A DNA stretch of 64,000 nucleotides, taken from NCBI RefSeq assembly GCF_016902445.1, contig NZ_JACSNX010000004.1, positions 1 to 64,000 of the forward strand. Reading direction: 5' to 3'. Positions within the stretch are counted from its first letter, which is position 1. Every line of letters begins with the position of its first letter. The translations under genes were made by a program, and so were the position numbers. The DNA is from Oscillibacter valericigenes (GTDB taxonomy: Bacteria > Bacillota > Clostridia > Oscillospirales > Oscillospiraceae). This document shows positions 43,743-51,570 of this stretch, piece after piece. The notes below the pieces were generated by a model, which searched no databases, was not told the DNA's origin, and saw only the letters and a list, made by a program, of their open reading frames with translations.

Positions 43743-45014
43743 ATGGCAGAGACACAGGAAGTACGAGATAAAGTGGTGCTGGTGGGGCTCAACTCCCCGG
43801 TGCTGAAAAAAGAGGAAAACGCCGACGAGGACACCATGGAGGAACTCTCCGCCCTGGTGGAGACCGCCGGCGGCGAGACCGTGGGGATCGTGCTGCAGAA
43901 CCGGCCGTCCCCGGACCCCAGGACCTTCATCGGCGAGGGCAAGGTGGCGGAGGTGCAGCTCTACTGCGAGAACACCGGCGCCACTATGGTGATTTTCGAC
44001 AACGATCTGTCCCCCTCCCAGATGCGGGTGCTGACGGAGCTGCTGGGGGTCCAGGTGCTGGACCGGTGCGGACTGATCCTGGACATCTTCGCCCAGCGGG
44101 CCAAGACGAAGGAGGGCCGCCTCCAGGTGGAGCTGGCCCAGTACCAGTATCTGCTGCCCCGGCTGACGGGCATGTGGACCCATCTGGAGCGGCAGGCGGG
44201 CACCAGCGGCAAGGGGCCCATCGGCTCCAAGGGCCCCGGCGAGACCCAGCTGGAAACGGACCGCCGCCACATTCGCCGGAAGATCGACAAGCTGCGGGAG
44301 GACCTGGAGGAGGTCCGCCGGGTGCGGGCCACCCAGCGCCAGCGGCGGCAGAAGAACGAGATCCCGGTGGTGGCCATCGTGGGCTACACCAACGCGGGCA
44401 AGTCCACGCTTTTAAACCACCTGACCGGAGCGGGCATTCCCGCCAACAACCGGCTGTTCGACACCCTGGACACCACCAGCCGCCTGCTGACCGTCAGCGA
44501 CACCCTGGACGTGGTGATCTCCGACACGGTAGGCTTCATCCGCAAGCTGCCCCACCAGCTGGTGGAGGCCTTCAAGGCCACGCTGGAGGAGCTGGAGTAC
44601 GCCGACCTGCTGCTTCACGTCATCGACGTGTCCAACCCGGAGTGGCAGCAGCAGGCGGCAGTGGTGGAGAACCTGATCCGGGAGCTGGGCGCCGGAGAGC
44701 TGCCCCGGATCGACGTGTTCAACAAGTCCGACCGGCTGCCCGCCGGAGAGATCATGCCCCACGGGGAGGACATCTGCTCCATCTCCGCCAAGACCGGCGA
44801 GGGCGTGGACAAGCTGCTGGAGATGATCGCATCGCGGCTGGACAGCGGCAGCCGGCGGGTGGAGTTCCGCATCCCCTATGACAAGGGGGGGCTGCTGGAC
44901 CAGCTGTACCGGGAGGCCAAGGTGGAGAGCGTGGAGTACGGCGAGACCATCGCCGTCACGGCGGTGTGCACGCCGAAGGTCCTGGGGCAGATGGCGCCCT
45001 TTATCGCGGAGTGA
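43743..45014 (+). CDS. hflX: GTPase HflX
   Basis: A 423-residue ribosome-associated GTPase that rescues stalled or heat-damaged ribosomes. The N-terminal domain contains FIGEGKVAEVQLYC and LDRCGLILDIFAQRA; a helical linker ends in QRRQKNEIP; the G domain shows GYTNAGKSTLLN (G1), DTVGFIRKLP (G3) and NKSD (G4). The gene ends overlapping the convergent small gene at 45001. Confidence 0.95.
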   Translation: MAETQEVRDKVVLVGLNSPVLKKEENADEDTMEELSALVETAGGETVGIVLQNRPSPDPRTFIGEGKVAEVQLYCENTGATMVIFDNDLSPSQMRVLTELLGVQVLDRCGLILDIFAQRAKTKEGRLQVELAQYQYLLPRLTGMWTHLERQAGTSGKGPIGSKGPGETQLETDRRHIRRKIDKLREDLEEVRRVRATQRQRRQKNEIPVVAIVGYTNAGKSTLLNHLTGAGIPANNRLFDTLDTTSRLLTVSDTLDVVISDTVGFIRKLPHQLVEAFKATLEELEYADLLLHVIDVSNPEWQQQAAVVENLIRELGAGELPRIDVFNKSDRLPAGEIMPHGEDICSISAKTGEGVDKLLEMIASRLDSGSRRVEFRIPYDKGGLLDQLYREAKVESVEYGETIAVTAVCTPKVLGQMAPFIAE

Positions 45015-45219
45015 CCTCCCGCAGGCCCGCCCCGGTGCGCAGGCCCAGCAGGAAGGCGTGGACGGCGGTGAATTCCAGGACCCGGTCCAGATCCTCCCGC
45101 TCTGCTGCGCGCAGCTCCCCGTCCAGAAGGGAGAACCACAGCTCATAGCCCTCCCGGGGGACTTCGTCCAGGTACGGGCGGATATAGCGGGGATAGAGCC
45201 ACTTCATGAAATCGGTCAT
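45001..45219 (-). CDS. Hypothetical protein, 72 residues, divergent from an XRE regulator
   Basis: ATG at 45219 with AAGGGAG about ten bases upstream encodes a small soluble, mainly helical protein (MTDFMKWLYPRYIRPYLDEV opening). No family is recognised. It shares the double operator at 45238-45292 with the XRE gene, so it is probably under that regulator and may be its partner. Its 3' end overlaps the end of hflX by 14 bases. Confidence 0.65.
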   Translation of the reverse strand: MTDFMKWLYPRYIRPYLDEVPREGYELWFSLLDGELRAAEREDLDRVLEFTAVHAFLLGLRTGAGLREVTPR

Positions 45220-45237
45220 CGAAAAGTTCTCCCTTCT

Positions 45238-45292
45238 CAAAATACGCCATATTAGGTGTATTTTGATAATAACACACCTGATGTGGCGTGTC
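45238..45292. promoter_or_regulatory. Two-site operator in the XRE/72-residue divergent promoter
   Basis: Two palindromes have the same design. The first is CAAAATACGCC-N6-GGTGTATTTTG (45238-45265), the second is AACACACC-N6-GGCGTGTC (45271-45292). Their centres are 30 bases apart, close to three helical turns, which suits cooperative binding of dimers. The whole also reads as a larger dyad (45244-45259 with 45274-45289, 14 of 16 matching). Confidence 0.7.
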
Positions 45293-45303
45293 AAGGAGGA
45301 TCT

Positions 45304-45522
45304 ATGGAAATTGGAAGCAGATTGAAAGCGCTTCGCAAAGAGCGGAAAGAGACGCAGCTGCAGGTTGCGCAGGCCATTGGCATGGGCGACCGCCACTATC
45401 AGCGGATCGAGAACGACGAGGGACTGCCGGGGCTGGAGATCTTCTGCGCCCTGGCGGAGCACTTCGGCGTGTCTCTGGACTATCTGGCAGGCCGGACGGA
45501 CCGGCGGGAGGTGGCCCGATGA
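45304..45522 (+). CDS. XRE family transcriptional regulator
   Basis: A 72-residue protein that is almost only a Cro/CI helix-turn-helix: GSRLKALRKERKETQLQVAQ, GMGDRHYQRIEN and FGVSLDYLAGRTD. AGGAGG lies just before the ATG. The double palindrome directly upstream is its likely operator. The stop overlaps the start of the acetyltransferase gene (ATGA), so the two are translationally coupled. Confidence 0.87.
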   Translation: MEIGSRLKALRKERKETQLQVAQAIGMGDRHYQRIENDEGLPGLEIFCALAEHFGVSLDYLAGRTDRREVAR

Positions 45523-46076
45523 CGCCTGTGATCGAGACGCCCCGCCTGCTGCTGCGGCCCTATCGGGACGCGGACGCGGCGGACCTATACGCCTATTCCC
45601 GGGACCCCCGGGTGGGCGTGATCGCCGGCTGGCAGCCCCACCGGAGCGAGGAGGAGAGCCTGCGTTTTCTCCGCACGGTCTTCTCCGCCCCGGACGTGTT
45701 CGCCCTGGAGCTGCGGGAGAGCGGCCGGGCCGTGGGCTCCATCGGCTTTGTGGGGGGCCACCCGGCGGGGGAGCACCCCGGCTGCCCGGACGATGAGATC
45801 GGCTATGCCCTGTCCCCGGCGCACTGGGGCCGGGGCCTTATGCCGGAGGCCATGGCGGCCGTGCTGTCCTACGGCTTCGGGCCAAAGGGCCTGGCGCGGA
45901 TCTGGTGCTCCCACTACGCGGGGAACTGGCGCTCCGCCCGGGTGATCACCAAGTGCGGCTTCCGCTACGCCTTTGCCCGCACGGAGCATGTGGCGGACTT
46001 CGGTGAGGACCGCCAGACGTATTTCTATGTCCTGACCAAGGAGGGGTGGCGTGAACGCGTATCGGGTGCCCTTTGA
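45519..46076 (+). CDS. GNAT family N-acetyltransferase
   Basis: A 185-residue RimJ/RimL-type acetyltransferase: IETPRLLLRPYRDADAADLY opens the fold, EIGYALSPAHWGRGLMPEAM is the acetyl-CoA loop region, and NWRSARVITKCGFRY is motif B. It would acetylate an amine on a protein N-terminus or small molecule. It is coupled to the XRE gene upstream and overlaps the YigZ gene downstream by 26 bases. Confidence 0.88.
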   Translation: MTPVIETPRLLLRPYRDADAADLYAYSRDPRVGVIAGWQPHRSEEESLRFLRTVFSAPDVFALELRESGRAVGSIGFVGGHPAGEHPGCPDDEIGYALSPAHWGRGLMPEAMAAVLSYGFGPKGLARIWCSHYAGNWRSARVITKCGFRYAFARTEHVADFGEDRQTYFYVLTKEGWRERVSGAL

Positions 46077-46689
46077 AAACGGAGAGAGCGAGTTCGTGGA
46101 GAAGCGGTCCCGCTTCATCAGCCACATCTGGCGGGTGGAGACCGAGGCGGAGGCCCGCTCCCACATCGAGGAGATGAAAAAGCGCTACTACGACGCCCGC
46201 CACAACTGCTGGTGCTATCTCTTGAAAGAGGGCGGCGTGGTCCGCTACAGCGATGACGGGGAGCCCCAGGGCACGGCGGGCCAGCCCATGCTGAATGTGT
46301 TCCAGCGGGAGAACGTAACCAACGTGTGCTGCGTGGTGACCCGGTACTTCGGCGGCGTGCTGCTGGGGGCCGGGGGACTGACCCGGGCCTATACGAAGGG
46401 CGCCAAGGACGCCCTGGACGCCGTGGGCATCGCCACCATGAGCCTGTGGACGCTGTGGGACGTGCCCTGTACATATCCCCTCTTCGAGCGGATGAAGCTG
46501 GAGATCGCGGCCTGCGGCGGCGTGGTGCGGGACGCGGAATACGGCGCGGACATCACCCTCCGGGCGGCGTTCCCGGCGGGCGGAGCGGAGCAGTTCTCCC
46601 CGCGCCTGACGGAGCTCTCCGCCGGGGGCCTCGCCATGACGGCGGCGGGGGAGGAGTTTCTCCCCGGCCCCCGGGAGGCAGCCAACTGA
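46051..46689 (+). CDS. YigZ/IMPACT family protein
   Basis: A 212-residue UPF0029 protein. FVEKRSRFISHIWRVETEAEA, HNCWCYL and DDGEPQGTAGQPMLN, then VTRYFGGVLLGAGGLTRAY, are the family hallmarks, and a DUF1949 RNA-binding-like domain follows. The start is GTG, with AAGGAGG upstream inside the GNAT gene. The eukaryotic relative IMPACT modulates translation control; the bacterial role is unsettled. Confidence 0.9.
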   Translation: MNAYRVPFENGESEFVEKRSRFISHIWRVETEAEARSHIEEMKKRYYDARHNCWCYLLKEGGVVRYSDDGEPQGTAGQPMLNVFQRENVTNVCCVVTRYFGGVLLGAGGLTRAYTKGAKDALDAVGIATMSLWTLWDVPCTYPLFERMKLEIAACGGVVRDAEYGADITLRAAFPAGGAEQFSPRLTELSAGGLAMTAAGEEFLPGPREAAN

Positions 46690-46693
46690 ATGG

Positions 46694-46727
46694 AAAAAGC
46701 GGGGACGGCCATCTGGCCGTCCCCGCT
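46694..46727. terminator. Bidirectional intrinsic terminator
   Basis: AGCGGGGACGGCC and GGCCGTCCCCGCT pair around ATCT. On the minus strand the stem is followed by TTTTT, so it mainly ends the HMA-like gene. Confidence 0.85.
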
Positions 46728-46731
46728 CCTG

Positions 46732-46947
46732 TCATTCCGCCCCCTGGATGCCGAAGCCCAGGGACTGGACTTTCTGCCGGATGTCCTCCCGCCGGACGCC
46801 GGTGGAGTCATAGTCCACCGCCAGCCGTCCGCCGCTGACGCTGACGGAGGTGACGCCCGGCAGGGTGTCCAGCTCCCGCTTCAGTTCCTTGGCGTCATGG
46901 CTGCTGGCCGGATGCTCCAGAGAGAAATACGTGCTGAGATGTGCCAT
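46732..46947 (-). CDS. HMA-like ferredoxin-fold small protein lacking the metal-binding CxxC
   Basis: A 71-residue protein whose second half (ELDTLPGVTSVSVSGGRLAV, then DDYDSTGVRREDIRQKV-like and SLGFGI) matches heavy-metal-associated domains such as CopZ. The usual CxxC loop between the first strand and helix is replaced by PASSHDAK, so copper binding by the normal route is not possible. AGGGGG precedes the ATG at 46947. It may be a non-metal structural relative with a scaffold or regulatory role. Confidence 0.65.
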   Translation of the reverse strand: MAHLSTYFSLEHPASSHDAKELKRELDTLPGVTSVSVSGGRLAVDYDSTGVRREDIRQKVQSLGFGIQGAE

Positions 46948-46984
46948 GGTCTGTCCCCCTTGCTGATCGATCCTGTTTCCGGCC

Positions 46985-47122
46985 TTACAGATCCTCCAGA
47001 TCCGCCGCCGGGATGTCGTTTTCCACATTGTCCCGGGCCAGATCCGTATCCAGTTCTGGATAGACGTCGGGAATGGGCTTCTCCGGCCGGGAAAGCCGGC
47101 CTGTTTTTGAGCGCTTGCCCAT
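46985..47122 (-). CDS. Small acidic protein, 45 residues
   Basis: ATG at 47122 with GAGGTG about eight bases upstream encodes a short hydrophilic protein (MGKRSKTGRLSRPEKPIPDV start, acidic DLARDNVENDIPAADLEDL end). A basic head and an acidic tail with no hydrophobic core suggest a disordered or spore-coat-like small protein. No family is recognised; the ribosome site and clear codon structure support it. Confidence 0.5.
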   Translation of the reverse strand: MGKRSKTGRLSRPEKPIPDVYPELDTDLARDNVENDIPAADLEDL

Positions 47123-47185
47123 CTGCAATCACCTCGGCCTTAGCCTGCCCGGCCTTGAGCCGGATTATGCGGGAAAAAGGCGAAA

Positions 47186-47218
47186 GTCCCGGCGGTGGAG
47201 CGCTCCATCCGCCGGGAC
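47186..47218 (-). terminator. Hairpin terminator downstream of the CarD operon
   Basis: GTCCCGGCGG and CCGCCGGGAC pair, with an inner TGGAGC/GCTCCA palindrome. On the minus strand a T-rich run follows. Confidence 0.7.
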
Positions 47219-47230
47219 CCAGGGTTCGGA

Positions 47231-47470
47231 TCAGTCCATGTAGGACCCGCATTTGTGGTTGTTGTACTGCTTTTTGATATGGATGAGAATGGAGCCGTCT
47301 GGCTGCTCCGCTTCGTCGGTGATTTTGTACTGGATGCGGCTTCGGTCCAGCTGGGCCTTGTAGTGCTCCACTTCCGCCCGGACTGCCTGTACGGCGGAGG
47401 CGTGGTCCAGATCCTCCTTCAGCTGAAAATGAATGGTCTGCAGGAGACAGGCTTCCTTGATTCGTTTCAT
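47231..47470 (-). CDS. Hypothetical protein, 79 residues, downstream of CarD
   Basis: A small soluble protein with an amphipathic helix (EDLDHASAVQAVRAEVEHYKA), then a beta-hairpin-like segment (QYKITDEAEQPDGSILIHIK) and a CxxY-type end. No family is recognised. The start overlaps the CarD stop (ATGA), so the two are coupled and possibly act together. Confidence 0.7.
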   Translation of the reverse strand: MKRIKEACLLQTIHFQLKEDLDHASAVQAVRAEVEHYKAQLDRSRIQYKITDEAEQPDGSILIHIKKQYNNHKCGSYMD

Positions 47471-48015
47471 GGTGTGTTCCTCCTATTCTGATTTGGGACT
47501 GGTTCATGGGGTTCTGGCGGCAGGCCCAGTTTCCGCCGGATATAGCCGCCGACTTGCTGCTTGTCGATGTGAAGCGAAAAGGCAAAGGACTGGGAGAGCA
47601 CCGCCTCCGCTTTCTTCAGGACCTGGGCGTCCGTAGAGGGCAGGCCCTTTGCGGTCTCCCGGGACTTTTCATACAGGCAGCGGACCAGGAGCAGCAGCTC
47701 CCGCTCATCACTTCGGCGCAGAATATCCCGGAAGGTATCCAGACGCTGCCGGCGGTCCTCCATCCAGGGCAGACGATCCTCGCCCACGTCAGTCAGAAGC
47801 CGGTCAATCTCATCCTTGGAGAGGACCGGCCGCATCCGGGCAGTCAGCTTGGGATTGTCCGCTGGCACAAAGATGCTGGAACCATCCTGGCTGACCGGCT
47901 TGAGAACGTAATACTCCCGGCGGGGGAGATCCGGCCCAAAGCGGATGGGGCAGATATCCTCCACCTGGCAGACGCCATAGGCGCCATAGTGTACAAAATC
48001 AGATTTGCCAGGCAT
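47467..48015 (-). CDS. CarD family transcriptional regulator
   Basis: A 182-residue CarD/CdnL-like protein. The N-terminal RNA-polymerase-interacting Tudor-like domain is clear (FVHYGAYGVCQVEDICPIRF, then REYYVLKPV and IFVPADN), followed by a helical DNA-binding domain ending in a tail rich in Pro and Asn. These proteins bind the RNA polymerase beta subunit and stabilise open promoter complexes. It is divergent from the T-box/tyrS transcript. Confidence 0.88.
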   Translation of the reverse strand: MPGKSDFVHYGAYGVCQVEDICPIRFGPDLPRREYYVLKPVSQDGSSIFVPADNPKLTARMRPVLSKDEIDRLLTDVGEDRLPWMEDRRQRLDTFRDILRRSDERELLLLVRCLYEKSRETAKGLPSTDAQVLKKAEAVLSQSFAFSLHIDKQQVGGYIRRKLGLPPEPHEPVPNQNRRNTP

Positions 48016-48175
48016 CTGGTCCCCCTTCCTTTCCAGCGACTTTCTGCCGCGGAGCAGTACTTCGGCTCATCTTAATTTTAACAAATTCCAAAGGCATCTT
48101 TCAAAGGACCTTTTTCCCAAAAAACAACGGCCTGGAATTTGGGCAAAATGCGCAGAAGAACCGCAAAACCGCCTG

Positions 48176-48204
48176 TTGACAAGCTCTGCAAAATCGGATA
48201 GAAT
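48176..48204 (+). promoter_or_regulatory. Promoter of the T-box/tyrS transcript
   Basis: TTGACA (48176-48181) and TAGAAT (48199-48204) are exactly 17 bases apart. Confidence 0.85.
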
Positions 48205-48210
48205 ACCAAC

Positions 48211-48478
48211 TACAGTGATGAAGCGGAGCAGTACCCGGGAGACCTGCCCTCAAGAGAGCCTCTGGTGTGGTGGAAAGAGGCGGACGGGCCCGGCGAATAC
48301 ACCGCGGAGCTGGCATCCCAACGGCCAACGGCCCAGTAGGCGTGCTCCGGGAGCGCCCGTTACAGCGCCGCCGTGTGTCTGCACGGCCTGAGGCGTCCGC
48401 CCGCGAGGACGGCGCGAACAGAGGTGGTACCGCGAGACCTTCTCGCCCTCTGTCCCTTGGGACAGGGGGCGTTTTTTC
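48211..48478 (+). ncRNA. T-box leader, tyrosine-specific
   Basis: The conserved T-box GAGGTGGTACCGCG lies at 48421-48434, followed by an intrinsic terminator (stem 48444-48456 with 48461-48471, then TTTTTT). In the stem I specifier bulge GAA-TAC-ACC the codon TAC (48298-48300) specifies tyrosine, agreeing with tyrS downstream. Uncharged tRNA-Tyr should stabilise the antiterminator and let tyrS be transcribed. Confidence 0.9.
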
Positions 48479-48522
48479 ATATCTGTCCCAGACTTCACGA
48501 CTGGACAAAAGGAGAGATGATC

Positions 48523-49758
48523 ATGCAGATCTACGAGGAACTGAAGGCCCGGGGCCTCATCGCCCAGGTGACGGACGAGGAGGAGATCCGGGAGCTGGTA
48601 AACAACGGCAAGGCCACGTTCTATATCGGCTTTGACCCCACGGCGGACAGCCTGCACGTAGGCCACTTCATGGCCCTGTGCCTGATGAAGCGGCTGCAGA
48701 TGGCGGGCAACCGGCCCATCGCCCTGATCGGCGGCGGCACCGGCTATATCGGCGACCCCTCCGGCCGGACGGACATGCGCTCCATGATGACGCCGGAGAC
48801 CATCCAGCACAACTGCGACTGCTTCAAGAAGCAGATGGAGCGGTTCATCGAGTTCGGCGAGGGCAAGGCATTGATGCTGAACAACGCCGACTGGCTGCTG
48901 AAGCTGAACTATATCGACCTGCTGCGGGAGGTGGGCGCCTGCTTCTCCGTCAACAACATGCTGCGGGCCGAGTGCTACAAGCAGCGGATGGAGCGGGGCC
49001 TCAGCTTCCTGGAGTTCAACTATATGATCATGCAGGCCTATGACTTCTACCACATGTTCCAGACCGTGGGCTGCAACATGCAGTTCGGCGGCGACGACCA
49101 GTGGAGCAATATGCTGGCCGGCACGGAGCTGATCCGCCGGAAGCTGAGCAAGGACGCCTACGCCATGACCATCACCCTGCTGATGAACTCCGAGGGCAAG
49201 AAGATGGGCAAGACCGCCAGCGGCGCCGTGTGGCTGGATCCCAACAAGACCTCTCCCTACGACTTCTATCAGTACTGGCGGAACGTGGGGGACGCCGATG
49301 TCCTCAAGTGCATCCGGATGCTGACGTTCCTGCCCCTGGAGCAGATCGACGAGATGGACACCTGGCAGGGCAGCCAGCTGAACACCGCCAAGGAGATCCT
49401 GGCCTTCGAGCTGACCAAACTGGTCCACGGCGAGGAAGAGGCTGCCAAGGCCCAGGAGGCCGCCCGGGCCCTGTTCGGGGGCGGCGGCGACAGCGCCAAC
49501 ATGCCCTGCACGAAGCTCTGCCGGGCGGATTTCACCGCCGAGGGCGAGATCGACATTCTGACATTGCTGGTGAAGTGCGGCCTGGCCGCTTCCAAGGGCG
49601 AGGCCCGGCGGCTGGTGCAGCAGGGCGGCGTCTCCGTCTGCGGCCAGAAGGTGGCCGACATCGAGGCCAAGTTCAGCTGCAAGGACTGCTGCGGCGAGGG
49701 CGCGGTCATCAAAAAGGGCAAGAAGGTCTATCACAAGGCCATGCTGGACGAGCAGTAA
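48523..49758 (+). CDS. tyrS: Tyrosyl-tRNA synthetase
   Basis: A 411-residue class I synthetase. The HIGH-like motif is in DSLHVGHFMAL, FGGDDQWSNML contacts tyrosine and tRNA, and KMGKTASGAVWL is the KMSKS equivalent. A C-terminal S4 domain follows (GLAASKGEARRLVQQGGVSV). The ATG at 48523 lies eight bases after AAAAGGAG and is preferred to the one at 48517. Regulated by the T-box upstream. Confidence 0.96.
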   Translation: MQIYEELKARGLIAQVTDEEEIRELVNNGKATFYIGFDPTADSLHVGHFMALCLMKRLQMAGNRPIALIGGGTGYIGDPSGRTDMRSMMTPETIQHNCDCFKKQMERFIEFGEGKALMLNNADWLLKLNYIDLLREVGACFSVNNMLRAECYKQRMERGLSFLEFNYMIMQAYDFYHMFQTVGCNMQFGGDDQWSNMLAGTELIRRKLSKDAYAMTITLLMNSEGKKMGKTASGAVWLDPNKTSPYDFYQYWRNVGDADVLKCIRMLTFLPLEQIDEMDTWQGSQLNTAKEILAFELTKLVHGEEEAAKAQEAARALFGGGGDSANMPCTKLCRADFTAEGEIDILTLLVKCGLAASKGEARRLVQQGGVSVCGQKVADIEAKFSCKDCCGEGAVIKKGKKVYHKAMLDEQ

Positions 49759-49775
49759 GCAACACCTTTCAGAGC

Positions 49776-49808
49776 GGCCCGCCGGGAATATCCCGGCGGG
49801 CTTTTTTT
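49776..49808 (+). terminator. Intrinsic terminator after tyrS
   Basis: GCCCGCCGGGA and TCCCGGCGGGC pair around ATA and are followed by seven T residues. Confidence 0.95.
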
Positions 49809-49881
49809 GCCTGTCCCTGTCAGATGGAAGTCTCATCATTCGTTTTATCAGCAGAACGGCGCCGGCAAAGGAGTTGATCGT

Positions 49882-50394
49882 ACGGAACAAATCACATATA
49901 CCCGCCGGGAGGCGGAGGAGCTGGTGGAGCGGTGGTCGGACACCGTGCTGCGGATCGCCTGGACCTGGACGAACAGCGTCCACGACGCCCAGGACATCTG
50001 CCAGACGGTGCTCTTGAAGCTGCTGACCAGCTCCCGCCGCTTTGACGAGGAGCGGCTGGAGCGTGCCTGGGTGATCCGGGTGACCGTCAACTGCTGCAAG
50101 GACTGGAAGAAGTCCGCCTGGGTCCGGCGGCGCCTGCCCTTAGAGGCGGCGGCTCACGCGGCGGTCCACCTGCCGGAGCTGGGGGAGAGCCCCGTGCTGG
50201 CGGCGGTGCAGGCCCTGCCGGACCGCTACCGCCAGGCGGTGTATCTGCGGTACTACGAGGGATATGAGCCGGCGGAGATCGGGGCGCTGATGGGCTGCAC
50301 GGCCAGCCAGGTCAGCACCTATCTCTACCGGGGCAAGGCAAAATTGCGGAAAACGCTGGGAGGCGCTTATGGACAGGAATGTTTATCAGAGTGA
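49882..50394 (+). CDS. ECF-type RNA polymerase sigma factor
   Basis: About 170 residues with region 2 (DTVLRIAWTWTNSVHDAQDIC, QTVLLKLL) and region 4 (ALPDRYRQAVYLRYYEGYEP, then GALMGCTASQVSTYLYRGKAKL). No ATG, GTG or TTG lies at a usable position. AAAGGAG ends at 49873, and the codon eight bases further is ACG (49882). The only in-frame canonical codon upstream is a TTG inside the tyrS terminator. The start has therefore been mutated, is non-standard, or the base is miscalled. The gene overlaps the membrane protein gene downstream by 26 bases, the usual sigma/anti-sigma arrangement. Confidence 0.75.
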   Translation, partial: TEQITYTRREAEELVERWSDTVLRIAWTWTNSVHDAQDICQTVLLKLLTSSRRFDEERLERAWVIRVTVNCCKDWKKSAWVRRRLPLEAAAHAAVHLPELGESPVLAAVQALPDRYRQAVYLRYYEGYEPAEIGALMGCTASQVSTYLYRGKAKLRKTLGGAYGQECLSE

Positions 50395-51454
50395 GTTGGA
50401 CCGGGTGCGGTTCACGGAGGCAGGGAAGTCCGCCCTGGCGGACGCCCTGATGACCGGGCGGGCAGAATCGGAACAACGGCGGGGCAGAGGCCCCTGGATG
50501 AAGCGGGGCGCCATTGCGGCCCTGGCGGCGGTGCTGCTGGTGGGTACGGCAGCGGCCGTTACCGTGTCCCTGTGGGATGGCTTTTTCGGCGGCCTGACTT
50601 CGTCAGAGCAGGCAGTGGTGGACACCCTCAGCGGCGATCTGCCGGGGGCGGTCTCCTCCAATGGCGCTGTGATAACGCCCCAGGCTGCCTTCGGCACAGA
50701 TGGCGTGTTCTATCTGATGCTGGAGATCCAGGCCCCGGAGGGCACGGTCCTGCCGGCTCTGGACGGGGAACAGGGAACATACCAGCTCTTCGATGCAGAG
50801 ATTGTAAACGGGGAGTGGCTGGAGCTGCGGGAGATAGACGGCAGCGATGTGGACTTCTCCTATTCCATGGAACCCACCTGGCTGGAGGACGACGATCCCA
50901 CGGACAACGTGATCCGGGTGGCGCTCTCCATCCTGGCGGATGGGGACTTGGAGGGGAAGGTCCTCCACATCCCGGGCCTCTGGAAGCAGTCGGAGACGAA
51001 GGAATACACGGAAATCTTCTCCGGGGACTTTGATTTCACGCTCTCCAGCGGATTGGCGGAAGAAGGTCTGCTGGCGGTGGATGTCACTGGCATCACGACA
51101 CAGTCGCCTTACGGCACATTGACCCTGGACGATTTGGAGCTCTCCCCCCTTGGGCTCCGGTTGGGCTATCACTATGATGAAGATACCGCCCAGGCAACCT
51201 GGGAGGCGGAAAGCAGCGGCGGAGATGCCCTTGTGACGAGCGATGACGGAGAGGCGCTGAAGTTTTCCGACATGGTCACCCCCAGCGCCGAACTGGTCCT
51301 GGTCCTGCGGGACGGGACCCGGGTGGAGATCGCCAACAGCTTCGGCGGGGGCGGCGCCGGCTGGGCGGAGCAGAGCGGCTTCTTTACCCGGCCTGTGGAC
51401 CTGGCCCAGGTGGCGTATCTGCTGTGGGGCGAGACGGAGATCCCCCTGAACTGA
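50369..51454 (+). CDS. Putative anti-sigma factor, single-pass membrane protein (DUF4179-like)
   Basis: A 361-residue protein: a cytoplasmic N-terminal segment of about 45 residues, one transmembrane helix (AIAALAAVLLVGTAAAVTVSL) and a large extracytoplasmic domain of mainly beta structure, rich in acidic residues. GGGAGG precedes the ATG within the sigma factor gene. The translational overlap with an ECF sigma and the membrane topology are the basis for calling it an anti-sigma factor; a zinc-binding HxxxCxxC motif is absent. Confidence 0.7.
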   Translation: MDRNVYQSELDRVRFTEAGKSALADALMTGRAESEQRRGRGPWMKRGAIAALAAVLLVGTAAAVTVSLWDGFFGGLTSSEQAVVDTLSGDLPGAVSSNGAVITPQAAFGTDGVFYLMLEIQAPEGTVLPALDGEQGTYQLFDAEIVNGEWLELREIDGSDVDFSYSMEPTWLEDDDPTDNVIRVALSILADGDLEGKVLHIPGLWKQSETKEYTEIFSGDFDFTLSSGLAEEGLLAVDVTGITTQSPYGTLTLDDLELSPLGLRLGYHYDEDTAQATWEAESSGGDALVTSDDGEALKFSDMVTPSAELVLVLRDGTRVEIANSFGGGGAGWAEQSGFFTRPVDLAQVAYLLWGETEIPLN

Positions 51455-51466
51455 ATCCGAGCTTCG

Positions 51467-51499
51467 ATCCGGGATGGCATCGCCATCCCGGATTTTTTT
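51467..51499 (+). terminator. Intrinsic terminator after the sigma operon
   Basis: ATCCGGGATGGC and GCCATCCCGGAT pair around ATC, followed by TTTTTT. Confidence 0.93.
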
Positions 51500-51570
51500 G
51501 ACAAATCCTTTGCGGCATGATATGATACAACACCGACTGTAACAGAGAAAAAAGAGAAAGGAATCGTATC

